Below, piece after piece: positions 50,910 to 59,633 of a stretch of DNA of 64,000 bases. The stretch comes from Streptomyces dysideae (lineage in GTDB: Bacteria > Actinomycetota > Actinomycetes > Streptomycetales > Streptomycetaceae). The DNA is taken from contig NZ_KQ949088.1 in NCBI RefSeq assembly GCF_001514305.1, positions 124,001 to 188,000 of the forward strand. The letters are read 5' to 3'. Positions within the stretch are counted from its first letter, which is position 1; the number at the start of each line of letters is the position of its first letter. Below the pieces are notes generated by a model. That model searched no databases. It was not told the DNA's origin and saw nothing but the letters and a program-made list of their open reading frames with translations. A program made the position numbers and the translations under genes.

Positions 50910-51761
50910 TCAAAGTTCTGCGGCGATGCGACGGATGAAGTCGCGGGACTCGGGCTCGGGAAGGGCGCGTGACTCCATGCGGTCCAGTACGGAGCGGTAA
51001 CGGTTCAACTGAGCTTCCGCGTCAAGGAATTCGCAGCCGTGGTCGGTGTCCAGGACAACGGTGTCGAGCTGTGGGACGGGGCCGGTCGCGTACGTAATCG
51101 GCTGGCCCGAGGCGGGGAAGCCGGTCTGACCGAAGGGCAGTACCAGCACGGTGACCGTGGGCTGCTCGCTCATCTCGAGTAGGTGATGGAGCTGTGCCTG
51201 GGCGACATCCGGACCGCCGAAGCCCATGCGCAGGGCCGCTTCGTGGACGATGGTCGTGTAGGCGGTCGGGACGTCCTCGAACAGGACAGCCTGGCGCTTC
51301 ACGCGGTACGAGACACGGTGCTCGATCTCGTACGGGCGTAGTGGCGGAACGGCTTCCCGCATGGTGGCGCGGGCGTGCTCCGAGGTCTGCAGTAGCCCCG
51401 GCATGTGAATGGTGACTGCTACGCGCATCGTCGTGGCGTGGTGTTCCAACTCCGCCAGATCAAGGAGGCCGGACGGGAGGTTGTCGCGGTACTCCTCCCA
51501 CCAGCCCCGCTTGCGGGCACCCGTCATGTCGGCGAGGGCGTCGACGTACGCCTCGTCGGCACAGCTGTAGTTGCGTGCCAGCGTACGTACGCGATCGGCG
51601 CTCACGGCGTACCGCCCGGCCTCGATGTTGCTGATCCGGGCCTGCGGGGCGCTCAGCAGTCCGGCAGCCGCGGTCGACGTCAGTCCCGCGCGCTCGCGGA
51701 GTTTGCGCAGCTCGGCGCCGAGGCGCTGTTGGCGCAGGGTCGTTGTGGAGGCGGGTGGCAT
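50910..51761 (-). CDS. XRE-family regulator with DUF5753 (WhiJ-like)
   Basis: About 283 residues: helix-turn-helix near 12-65 (LTSTAAAGLLSAPQARISNI), then the DUF5753 domain (MPGLLQTSEHARATMREAVP; VTVLVLPFGQTGFPASGQPI). The start is uncertain: ATG at 51761 has a distant GGAGAG, and GTG at 51806 is in frame. With the DUF397 gene downstream and the divergent ATPase gene, it forms the three-part whiJ-type cluster known from S. coelicolor. Confidence 0.87.
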   Translation of the reverse strand: MPPASTTTLRQQRLGAELRKLRERAGLTSTAAAGLLSAPQARISNIEAGRYAVSADRVRTLARNYSCADEAYVDALADMTGARKRGWWEEYRDNLPSGLLDLAELEHHATTMRVAVTIHMPGLLQTSEHARATMREAVPPLRPYEIEHRVSYRVKRQAVLFEDVPTAYTTIVHEAALRMGFGGPDVAQAQLHHLLEMSEQPTVTVLVLPFGQTGFPASGQPITYATGPVPQLDTVVLDTDHGCEFLDAEAQLNRYRSVLDRMESRALPEPESRDFIRRIAAEL

Positions 51762-52001
51762 GTCGAGTCGTCTCTCTCCTACGCGCGAGTGTGCAACGTC
51801 ACTCACACGAGTGGTAGTTGGTAGACCTTCGCGGATTCGATGGAATACCTTCCAATCTCCACGCTACGTTGCACGTGTTGGCCGCTCAACTCCCCTCGCC
51901 CGTAAGTCGGAAGCGCACCAATCCAGGCAATACCACGGCCCGGAGCGGTAGTTGAGCGAGGCGACCACGTCCCCTTCCCTGCGAGATTTCTGGAGGTTTC
52001 C

Positions 52002-52445
52002 ATGCGCACCGTATCCCCGCCCCACACCTGGGTGTACTCCCTCCGCCTGCCCCACGACCCCCGCGCGGCACGGGTCGCACGCATGACCGTACGGTCAGTA
52101 CTCGACAGCCACGGCAGGCCCGAAGTCCTCGACACCGTCGAGCTGTTGATCTCCGAGATGGTGACGAACGCCTACCTGCACACCAGCGGCCCCGCATCCC
52201 TCCGTCTGACCGCGCTCGCCGACGGACGTCTGCGCGTCGGGGTCTGGGACAGTCACCCCCGCATTCCCGCACCCTTCGGGCGACCGCCCCACGATCACGT
52301 CTCGCTCGCCCCGGCGGATGCCGACGGCGGGCGCGGCCTGCGCCTTGTACAGGAATACGCCGACTGCTGGGGCGGCGTGCCTTTCGGCGATGGCCTCTTC
52401 GACCGCCGCGCCGGGAAGCTGCTCTGGTTCGAGACGAGCGGGTGA
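52002..52445 (+). CDS. Anti-sigma-like HATPase protein (AbaA-cluster type)
   Basis: A 147-residue GHKL ATPase domain: N-box LLISEMVTNAYLHTSGPAS, G1-like VWDSHPRIP and G2 DADGGRGLRLVQEYADCWG. Such stand-alone RsbW-like ATPases are the third member of whiJ/abaA-type clusters. It may bind a sigma factor or act with the XRE protein. Divergent from the XRE gene over about 200 bases. Confidence 0.85.
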   Translation: MRTVSPPHTWVYSLRLPHDPRAARVARMTVRSVLDSHGRPEVLDTVELLISEMVTNAYLHTSGPASLRLTALADGRLRVGVWDSHPRIPAPFGRPPHDHVSLAPADADGGRGLRLVQEYADCWGGVPFGDGLFDRRAGKLLWFETSG

Positions 52446-52490
52446 ACCTCCCGCCCCATCCCACCCTGCCCCGCCCCGCCGGAGGTGCGG

Positions 52491-53048
52491 TCAGTCCTCG
52501 AACCCGTCCGCAATCCTCTTCTCCCGCAGCTCCATGATCGCCCGCCGCCGTGCCAGCCGATGCGTCCGGCGGATCTGGGCCTCCTGGTAGCGCCGCTTGT
52601 CGCGCTCGGTCTCCGGCAGCACCGGCGGGACCCGGCGCGGTTTGCCGTCGGCGTCGACGGCGGCGAAGACGAGGTAGGCGGAGCCGACCTGGGTGGCCGG
52701 GGTGGACTCGTTCCAGCGTTCGGCCAGGACCCGTACGCCGACCTCCATGGACGTCCGGCCGGTCCAGTTGACCTGGGCCTTCACATGGACGAGGTCGCCG
52801 ACGCGGACCGGTTCCAGGAAGGCCATCTCGTCCATGGACGCGGTGACGGCGGGACCGCCGGAGTGACGGCCGGCCACCGCGCCCGCGGCGTCGTCGACCA
52901 GCTTCATGATCACGCCGCCGTGCACCGTGCCCAGAAGGTTGGTGTCGCTGTGGGTCATGATGTGGCTGAGGGTGGTGCGGGACGCCGAGGTCGGCTTGCC
53001 GGGGATATCCGGAGTTTCCGATTCCGAAGCTGCGGCCTGGTCTGTCAT
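52491..53048 (-). CDS. Acyl-CoA thioesterase, hotdog fold
   Basis: A 185-residue protein: LSHIMTHSDTNLLGTVHGGV with the hotdog helix Asp, then VDDAAGAVAGRHSGGPAVTA and DLVHVKAQVNWTGRTSMEVG. This is the BACH/YciA type that hydrolyses acyl-CoA. The basic C-terminal helix is specific to actinobacteria. GGAGG precedes the ATG at 53048. Confidence 0.9.
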   Translation of the reverse strand: MTDQAAASESETPDIPGKPTSASRTTLSHIMTHSDTNLLGTVHGGVIMKLVDDAAGAVAGRHSGGPAVTASMDEMAFLEPVRVGDLVHVKAQVNWTGRTSMEVGVRVLAERWNESTPATQVGSAYLVFAAVDADGKPRRVPPVLPETERDKRRYQEAQIRRTHRLARRRAIMELREKRIADGFED

Positions 53049-53167
53049 GGCCTCCACCTTATGTCGACCCGACATTCGCGGACTTTGTGTCGGGTTCGCA
53101 ACAGCCGTGCCCCTTTTTTACGCGGACCCTTGTAAGAGACACAGCCCGGCCCTGCACACTGGGGCGC

Positions 53168-54469
53168 ATGAACGATTGGCCCGAGGCATGGTCCGACGAC
53201 AACCGCGGCAACCGGTACGGACGCGGCAGCGCGAGCGCAGAGCCTGAGAGCGCCCGTGTGATGCGCCAGGTCCGGCGGCCCGCCTCGGGCGCGTACGGAG
53301 GCGGTCCCAACCCCTCCGCGCCGCCGTACGGAGGCGGGGTGCCGCCCCAGCCGTCGTACGTCGACGGCCAGGGCCACGGCGGATACGACGACAGTGGCTA
53401 CAACGACAGCGGCTACAACACCGGCCAGGTCTACGGCGGGGGTGGACCTGGCGGCCCCGGCGGTACGAGGATGCGCGAGCCGCGTCCGGCGCCGAACTGG
53501 GGGCGCCGTATCAAGCGGACCGCGATCACGGTCGTGACCGTGATGGCCGTCACCACCATAGGCACCTACTTCTGGGCCGACTCCAAGCTCAACCGCGAGG
53601 TCGACCTGTCCAAGGTCATCGAGCGGCCGGAGGCGGGCGAGGGCACCAACTACCTGATCGTCGGCTCCGACAGCCGTGCGGGTATGTCGGCCGAGGAGAA
53701 GAAGAAGCTGCACACCGGGTCCGCCGAGGGCAAGCGCACGGACTCGATGATGATCCTGCACACCGGCTCCAACGGCCCCACCCTGATCTCGCTGCCGCGC
53801 GACTCGGACGTGGAGATCCCGACCTTCAAGGGCTCCGAGTCCGGCAAGACGTACCAGGGCACGGGCCGGCACGTGAAGCTCAACGCCGCCTACGCGGAGG
53901 ACGGCCCCGAACTGCTCGTCCGTACCGTCGAGTTCAACACCGGTCTGCACATCGACCACTACGTCGAGATCGGCTTCGCCGGTTTCGCGAACATCGTGGA
54001 CGCGGTCGGCGGCGTCGAGATGGACATCCCGCAGGACATCAAGGACACCAAGTCCGGCGCGGACTTCGAGAAGGGCAAGCAGACCCTGAACGGCGAGGAG
54101 GCGCTCGCCTTCGTCCGTACGCGGTACGCGCTGGCGGGCTCCGACCTGGACCGTACGAAGAACCAGCAGAAGTTCCTGTCGGCCCTCGCCAACCAGGTGG
54201 CGACCCCGAGCACGGTCCTGAACCCCTTCAAGCTGTACCCGACCATGGGCGCGGGCCTGGACTCCCTCATCGTCGACAAGGACATGAGCCTCTTCGGCCT
54301 GGCGGACATGTTCTGGTCGATGAAGGGCGTCAGCGGCGGCGACGGCAAGTCGATGAACATGCCGATCTCCGGGTCGTCCGGCGGCAACCTCGTCTGGGAC
54401 AAGGCGATGGTGAAGACGCTGGTGGAGCAGCTGAAGAACGACGAGACGGTGACCGTTTCGGGCAACTGA
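53168..54469 (+). CDS. LCP (LytR-CpsA-Psr) glycopolymer transferase 1
   Basis: A 433-residue protein: a disordered cytoplasmic N-terminus (about 1-115) with Tyr/Gly/Asp repeats, one membrane helix (about 118-138), and the LCP catalytic domain (NYLIVGSDSRAGM; TLISLPRDSDVEI; LALAFVRTRY-type region EALAFVRTRYALAGSDLDRT). LCP enzymes move undecaprenyl-linked glycopolymers onto peptidoglycan. There is no C-terminal LytR_C domain, unlike the three complete copies to the right. Confidence 0.92.
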   Translation: MNDWPEAWSDDNRGNRYGRGSASAEPESARVMRQVRRPASGAYGGGPNPSAPPYGGGVPPQPSYVDGQGHGGYDDSGYNDSGYNTGQVYGGGGPGGPGGTRMREPRPAPNWGRRIKRTAITVVTVMAVTTIGTYFWADSKLNREVDLSKVIERPEAGEGTNYLIVGSDSRAGMSAEEKKKLHTGSAEGKRTDSMMILHTGSNGPTLISLPRDSDVEIPTFKGSESGKTYQGTGRHVKLNAAYAEDGPELLVRTVEFNTGLHIDHYVEIGFAGFANIVDAVGGVEMDIPQDIKDTKSGADFEKGKQTLNGEEALAFVRTRYALAGSDLDRTKNQQKFLSALANQVATPSTVLNPFKLYPTMGAGLDSLIVDKDMSLFGLADMFWSMKGVSGGDGKSMNMPISGSSGGNLVWDKAMVKTLVEQLKNDETVTVSGN

Positions 54470-54496
54470 CCAGGGCTGGGCCCGGGCCTGGGAGTT

Positions 54497-54525
54497 CGTG
54501 CGGGCGGCACAGTGCGGCCCGCACG
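54497..54525. terminator. Terminator between LCP 1 and permease
   Basis: CGTGCGGGC (54497-54505) and GCCCGCACG (54517-54525), perfect nine-base arms between convergent genes. Confidence 0.7.
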
Positions 54526-54550
54526 GCTCCCGGTGACGTGACAACGACGG

Positions 54551-55957
54551 TCAGCGCGCCCCGACGGCCTCGATCAGCCGCTCCTCTGCGTCCTCACCCG
54601 GCGCCACCTTCGGCAGCCGCCACAGGAACAGGGCGCCGACCAGCCACCACGCACCGACGATCACCCACTCCGACGGCCAGACCAGGGCGGCCGGCATGCC
54701 CGGCAGGTACAGGACGCCCAAGCCGAGGCTGAGCACCAGCGCGGCGATGCCGACGGCCGGGCCGGCCGGGGTGCGGAACGGGCGTTCCATGGCGGGCTCG
54801 CGGCGGCGCAGTACCAGGAACGACAGCACCACGACGACGTACGCGACGACGATGTTGATACCGCCCGCGTCGACGAGCCACACCAGCATCGGCCGGCCGA
54901 AGAACGGGGCGAGCACGGAGAGGCCGCCGATGAAGAGGACGGCGTTGCCCGGCGTGCGGTACTTGGGGTGGAGCTTGCCGAACCAGGCGGGGATCATGCG
55001 GGACTCGGCCATGGCGTAGAGGAGTCGGCTGCCGCCGATGAGGAAGGCGTTCCAGCTGGTCAGGATGCCCGCGATACCGCCGATGATCAGAAGGTTGCCC
55101 ATGGCCTCGCTGTGCCACAGGGCGGCCATGGCGTCGGCGGCGGCGAGTTCGGACTTGGCGAGGGTGGCGGAGTCGAGGCCGGAGCCCACCGTCAGCATGA
55201 TCATGACGTACCACGCGGTCGCGCAGAGCACGGAGATGACCAGCAGCTTGCCCACCAGGCGGTACGGCAGCTTGATCTCGCCGGCGGACTGTGGGATCAC
55301 GTCGAAGCCGACGAAGAGGAAGGGCACGGCGACCAGGACCGTGAAGACGCCGTCCATGCCGCCGTTGACCATCGGGTCCATGTTGTCGGTGGAGCCGCCC
55401 TTGAACGCGCCGACGAGCAGCGCGGCGCCCGCGGCGAGCAGGAAGAGCACGGCGACGGTCTGGAAGACGGCGGCGGGGCGGATGCCGATGTAGTTGACGG
55501 CGGTGACGGCGATCGCCGCGAGGACGCCGACGGCGACCCAGCTGGCGTAGACGTCGTAGCCCTGGATGGTCCACATGTGGCCGGCGAGCATGTCCGGGAA
55601 GAGGTTGACCATGCTGTGCGGGAGCGCCACGGCCTCGAAGGCCGCGACCGACACATAGCCGAGGACCATGGCCCACGACGCCACGAAGGCGCCGCGTCCG
55701 CCGAGCGCCCGCAGCGCGTAGTGGTGTTCGCCGCCTGCGTGCGGCATCGCCGAGACCAGTTCGGCGTAGGTGAGGCCGACGAGCGCCACGACGAGCCCGC
55801 CGACGACGAGTGCGAGGGCCGCGCCCACCGGCCCGGCGTCGTTGATGAAGCCGGACGTGAGCACGATCCAGCCGAATCCGATCATGGCTCCGAAGGCCAG
55901 TGCGAGGACATCGCCTCTGCCGAGCACTCTGAGAAATCCGCCGCTGTTGTCCGTCAT
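54551..55957 (-). CDS. APC-family amino acid permease
   Basis: A 468-residue protein with twelve hydrophobic segments; ALAFGAMIGFGWIVLTSGFI is the unwound helix 1 of the APC fold and GFDVIPQSAGEIKLPYRLVG helix 6. The substrate is probably an amino acid or amine, direction unknown. The start at 55957 is the ATG closest to the family N-terminus; a longer frame is Arg/Pro-rich. An AT-rich palindrome lies in the promoter. Confidence 0.9.
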   Translation of the reverse strand: MTDNSGGFLRVLGRGDVLALAFGAMIGFGWIVLTSGFINDAGPVGAALALVVGGLVVALVGLTYAELVSAMPHAGGEHHYALRALGGRGAFVASWAMVLGYVSVAAFEAVALPHSMVNLFPDMLAGHMWTIQGYDVYASWVAVGVLAAIAVTAVNYIGIRPAAVFQTVAVLFLLAAGAALLVGAFKGGSTDNMDPMVNGGMDGVFTVLVAVPFLFVGFDVIPQSAGEIKLPYRLVGKLLVISVLCATAWYVMIMLTVGSGLDSATLAKSELAAADAMAALWHSEAMGNLLIIGGIAGILTSWNAFLIGGSRLLYAMAESRMIPAWFGKLHPKYRTPGNAVLFIGGLSVLAPFFGRPMLVWLVDAGGINIVVAYVVVVLSFLVLRRREPAMERPFRTPAGPAVGIAALVLSLGLGVLYLPGMPAALVWPSEWVIVGAWWLVGALFLWRLPKVAPGEDAEERLIEAVGAR

Positions 55958-56048
55958 CCGCCGAGCCTGCCTCTCTGGGGGTGCGCGCATCCGGGGTGCG
56001 TGCATCCGGGGGAGACAGCAGTGGAGCGTATGTCCGAACATGAACGCC

Positions 56049-56081
56049 AGGATCGAAATGTATAACTAGGATCGTATACAT
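56049..56081 (-). promoter_or_regulatory. AT-rich operator-like palindrome upstream of permease
   Basis: ATGTATA (56058-56064) and TATACAT (56075-56081) form a palindrome with ten central bases; AGGATCG is directly repeated at 56049 and 56068. The patch is far more AT-rich than its surroundings. Resembles a GntR-type operator; regulator not in the window. Confidence 0.5.
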
Positions 56082-56128
56082 ATCCATAATGGCGAAAGCG
56101 CTGGTGGGGCGAGGTCCCCCGGGCATGA

Positions 56129-56156
56129 CCAAGGGCACCCCAAGAGGTGCCCTTGG
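56129..56156 (-). terminator. Terminator of the copper-storage-type gene
   Basis: CCAAGGGCACC (56129-56139) and GGTGCCCTTGG (56146-56156), perfect arms with a six-base loop, 20 bases past the stop. Confidence 0.85.
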
Positions 56157-56176
56157 AAACACTGGGACGAGATCCG

Positions 56177-56539
56177 TCACATCGTGGCGCCCGCCATCGC
56201 GCGGCAGGACTCGGCACAACGGCGACACGCCTCGGCGCAGCGCATCATCTGCGGGTCGTCCGGCATGGACATACACGCCTCGGCGCACATCTCACACGCC
56301 TTGGCGCACATCGCGCACATCTCGGTCGACATCGGCGAGCGGCGCATCATCATGTCCGCACACATACGCGTGGTCTCGGCGCAGTCCATGAGCGTCCGCA
56401 TGATCTGCATCTGGGCCTGGCCACCCAGCTGCATGCAGGAACTCATGGTCTCCTCGCACACACTGTGGCAGGACATGCACGCCTCGACGCAGTCCTGCAT
56501 CGCCTTGCTCATCGCGGTCATGGTTCCCTGCTGGGGCAT
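56177..56539 (-). CDS. Four-helix-bundle copper storage protein (Csp type)
   Basis: A 120-residue helical protein with about 16 cysteines in CxxxC patterns (DCVEACMSCHSVCEE; EMCAMCAKACEMCAEAC; RCAEACRRCAESC) and many methionines. Csp1/Csp3 proteins bundle four helices whose inward Cys bind many Cu(I) ions. No signal peptide, so a cytosolic Csp3-type store. The ATG at 56539 follows GGAGGAG. Confidence 0.9.
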   Translation of the reverse strand: MPQQGTMTAMSKAMQDCVEACMSCHSVCEETMSSCMQLGGQAQMQIMRTLMDCAETTRMCADMMMRRSPMSTEMCAMCAKACEMCAEACMSMPDDPQMMRCAEACRRCAESCRAMAGATM

Positions 56540-56689
56540 GGCTCCTCCTGGGGGGGGTGCGGGAGCCCGGGCGGGCCCCGTGCCCTTCCGTCCTACGCCC
56601 GCCCGCGGCTCCGCGCCATCCGGCGGACGCCGGTAATCCGGTTCAGGGCCCCGCGGCCGACTCCGCAGAAGTGCGTGACGTCGGGGGCC

Positions 56690-56920
56690 TGGGACGCGCT
56701 GGGCGACCTGGTGGGTGTTGTCGGCGGTCTGCAACCCGCTGCCGACGTCCGGGAACTGCCGTATCCCCGCCTCCCAGGCCAGGAACCGAACCGCACGACG
56801 CCCGCGCCGGAAACCGCCGGTTCTCCACCGCCGAACGGGGCAGCTCCGGCACGAAGGGCAGCACCTGGTCGCCGACCTCCTTGTCGACGGCGGTAGTCCA
56901 TGCCGCCGAGCCGGCTATGG
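56690..56920 (-). pseudogene. Relic of a SAM-dependent methyltransferase (DUF574 type)
   Basis: Fragments in three frames match the N-terminal third of the actinobacterial S-adenosyl methyltransferase family: LGGMDY (expected LGGKDNY), then DKEVGDQVLPFVPELPRSAV, then LAWEAGIRQFPDVGSGLQTA and DNTHQVAQRV. Two frameshifts separate them, and the SAM-binding core and C-terminus are gone. The last fragment reads on in frame towards the copper-storage-type gene. Confidence 0.78.
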
Positions 56921-56936
56921 CGTTCTACGGTCCGGG

Positions 56937-58400
56937 CTACGAACACCCCACCTCATCCCCCCGCACCACCCCGGACTCCCGCTGCCCAGGATCCGCCGCC
57001 TTCACCTTCCGCACCCCCCGGAAGTCCGCCCCCACCACCACCTTCAACGTCGCCCCCAGCCCTTTGACCACCCGCAGCTCACTCCCGGGCAACGCGGCCG
57101 CCAGCGACTTCGCCGACCGGTCCCACCGAGGGTCGTACGCGACGACCGTCCGCTTCACCGTCCGGTCCGCCGCGTTCACCGGCTTCCGTGTCGTGCGGAA
57201 GCCCTTCGCCGCCAGCGCGGAGTCCACGCGCCGCCCGAGTCCCGCCGTCGCCGTCCCGTTCTCCACCTGGACGCGGATCTGCCGCGGGGCGATGTCCACC
57301 CGTACCGCCTTGGCGCCCGGCCGCCGTACGGACAGTGGCCGGTCGTCGCGGAGGGACCGGAAGAGGCGGTCGGCCTTCTTGGCGTCCCACTTCAGGGTCG
57401 AGCCCAATCCCTTGACGACGTATCCCATCCGGCCGATCGGGACCGTCGTGAACTCCGACGACGACGGTGAGAAGTTCCGCATCGCGCGGCCGAGGTCGAG
57501 CAACTCGTCCGCGCCGAAGCCCTTGTCGGCGCGTACGGAGCCCAGCACCGCCCGTGTCACGTCCCGGAACTTCATGGGGTTGAGGAGGATGCCGGAGGAC
57601 GTCGCTCGGTCGATCAGCGCCGCCATGAAGCGCTGCTGACGCTGCATCCGGCCCAGGTCGGAGGCGCCGTCGACGTGCCGGGCGCGGACGTACTGGAGGG
57701 CCTCGCCGCCCTTCAGGTCGTGGGTGCCGGGCGGCAGGTCGAGGCCGGTGTAGGAGTCCTTCAGCGGTTCGGCGGTGCAGATCTTCACGCCGCCGAGTAC
57801 GTCCACCGTCTTCATGAAGCTGGTGAAGTCGACCTCCAGATAGTGGTCGATCTTCACCTTGGTCATTTTCTCGACCGTACGGACCGTCAGGTTCGGGCCG
57901 CCCTCCGCGTACGCCGCGTTGATCTTGATGGGGTGTCCGCCGTGCCGTCTCCCGGTCGTCCCGTCGGTGTGCGCGGGCGTCATGGCGTACGAGTCGCGCG
58001 GCAGGCTCACCACACTCGCCCGATCCCGGTCCTCCGAGATGTGCACGATCATGATCGTGTCGGTGCAGTGGCAAGGCGCGCCGCCGAGCCGGTACTTGCG
58101 GCGCTCGGCGTCCGTGATTTTGTCGCGGCCGTCCGTGCCGACCAGCAGGACGTTCATGCCGTGGCCCGCGCGCGGGCGGTTCTTCATGTCCTTGAAGGGG
58201 TCCACGCGCGCGAAGCCCGCGTCCAGGCTGGTGATCACCGCGTGCCCGATCCCGGACGAGGCCAGGACCACCACGGACAGCGCGGTCACCGCCCGCATGG
58301 CCCAACGCGGCTTCTCCCGCCGTACGGGCGGCCTCGGCGCGCGGCGGGACGGCTGCGGGCGGCGTTGCGGCGCGGGGGAGCGGCGGGGCGGCGTGGGCAT
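56937..58400 (-). CDS. LCP glycopolymer transferase 2
   Basis: A 487-residue protein: basic Pro-rich N-terminus, membrane helix about 37-57, LCP domain (NVLLVGTDGRDKI; ASVVSLPRDSYAM; KINAAYAEGGPNLTVRTVEK; EALQYVRARHVDGASDLGRM) and a C-terminal LytR_C domain near 375-470 (IRVQVENGTATAGLGRRVDS). The ATG at 58400 follows GGAGG by seven bases. Divergent from the GT2 gene. Confidence 0.93.
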   Translation of the reverse strand: MPTPPRRSPAPQRRPQPSRRAPRPPVRREKPRWAMRAVTALSVVVLASSGIGHAVITSLDAGFARVDPFKDMKNRPRAGHGMNVLLVGTDGRDKITDAERRKYRLGGAPCHCTDTIMIVHISEDRDRASVVSLPRDSYAMTPAHTDGTTGRRHGGHPIKINAAYAEGGPNLTVRTVEKMTKVKIDHYLEVDFTSFMKTVDVLGGVKICTAEPLKDSYTGLDLPPGTHDLKGGEALQYVRARHVDGASDLGRMQRQQRFMAALIDRATSSGILLNPMKFRDVTRAVLGSVRADKGFGADELLDLGRAMRNFSPSSSEFTTVPIGRMGYVVKGLGSTLKWDAKKADRLFRSLRDDRPLSVRRPGAKAVRVDIAPRQIRVQVENGTATAGLGRRVDSALAAKGFRTTRKPVNAADRTVKRTVVAYDPRWDRSAKSLAAALPGSELRVVKGLGATLKVVVGADFRGVRKVKAADPGQRESGVVRGDEVGCS

Positions 58401-58538
58401 GGGGACACCTCCGCTGGGAGCGGATCTGGGGCCGTACGTGGGATCCGTGAGCACCGTAGGCCGATACGATCTGTGGCCCGACTCAGTACGCCGGCGGCGC
58501 GCAACGGTGTCCCCCGTTCGCGGTAACGTGATGCCCCT

Positions 58539-59582
58539 ATGAACGCCAAGCCCGACGTACAGCTCCCCGCCGTTTCTGTGATCATGCCCGTCCTCAACGA
58601 GGAGCGGCATCTGCGCGGAGCCGTCCAAGCGATCCTCGCGCAGGAGTACGCCGGCGAGATGGAGGTCGTGATCGCCCTCGGTCCGTCCACGGACCGCACG
58701 GACGAGATCGCCGCCGAGCTCGTACGGGACACTGCGTCCGACAGAAGCAAGCGCGTCCACACCGTCCCCAACCCCACCGGCCGTACGCCCGCCGCCCTCA
58801 ACGCCGCGATCAAGGCCTCCCGCCACCCGGTCGTCGTCCGCGTCGACGGGCACGGCATGCTCTCGCCGAACTACATCGCCACCGCCGTACGGCTCCTGGA
58901 GGAGACCGGCGCGCAGAACGTCGGCGGCATCATGCACGCCGAGGGCGAGAACGACTGGGAGCGCGCGGTGGCCGCCGCCATGACCTCGAAGATAGGGGTC
59001 GGCAACGCGTCGTTCCACACGGGAGGCGACGCCGCGCCCGCCGATACCGTCTACCTCGGGGTGTTCCGGCGCGAGGCGCTGGAGCAACAGGGCGGCTACA
59101 ACGAGGAGTTCATCCGCGCCCAGGACTGGGAGCTCAACTTCCGGATCCGCGAGGCGGGCGGGCTCATCTGGTTCTCGCCGGAGCTGAAGGTGTCGTACCG
59201 GCCGAGGCCGTCGGTGAAGGCGCTCGCCAAGCAGTACAAGGACTACGGCCGCTGGCGGCACGTCGTCGCCCGCTACCACGAGGGCTCCATCAACCTGCGC
59301 TACCTCGCCCCGCCGACCGCGGTGTGCGCCATCGCGGCGGGCCTGGTCGTGGGCGCCCTGCTGACCCCGTGGGGCTTCGTGATCCCCGGCGGCTATCTCG
59401 CGGCGATAGGGGCCGGGTCCCTCCCCGCCGGCAAGGGGCTGTCCCTCAAGGCCCGGCTCCAGATCCCCGTCGCCCTCGCCACCATGCACATGTCGTGGGG
59501 CTTCGGCTTCCTCACCAGCCCGCGCGCCCTGGCCAAGAAGGTCATCGCGTCCCGGCGCCCGGCGGTCCTCACCTCCAAGTGA
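58539..59582 (+). CDS. Family 2 glycosyltransferase
   Basis: A 347-residue GT-A fold enzyme: VSVIMPVLNEERHLRGAVQA, the DxD-like VVRVDGHGML, and the acceptor motif RAQDWELNFRIREAGG with QxxRW-like KQYKDYGRWRHVV. Two membrane helices near the C-terminus (about 258-300). Similar to ExoA-type envelope glycosyltransferases. It sits between LCP genes and may build the lipid-linked glycan they transfer. No ribosome binding site; TAACGT lies nine bases before the ATG. Confidence 0.9.
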   Translation: MNAKPDVQLPAVSVIMPVLNEERHLRGAVQAILAQEYAGEMEVVIALGPSTDRTDEIAAELVRDTASDRSKRVHTVPNPTGRTPAALNAAIKASRHPVVVRVDGHGMLSPNYIATAVRLLEETGAQNVGGIMHAEGENDWERAVAAAMTSKIGVGNASFHTGGDAAPADTVYLGVFRREALEQQGGYNEEFIRAQDWELNFRIREAGGLIWFSPELKVSYRPRPSVKALAKQYKDYGRWRHVVARYHEGSINLRYLAPPTAVCAIAAGLVVGALLTPWGFVIPGGYLAAIGAGSLPAGKGLSLKARLQIPVALATMHMSWGFGFLTSPRALAKKVIASRRPAVLTSK

Positions 59583-59633
59583 GCCCCGCCGGGCCCCGGC
59601 CCGCGCCTATGGCCACGCTCCTACGACCGCGCT

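Noticed and set aside
56937..59489. 850-codon frame that extends LCP 2 upstream
   Set aside because: The first 360 residues overlap the GT2 gene on the other strand and are shadow sequence; the true start is at 58400 with GGAGG.
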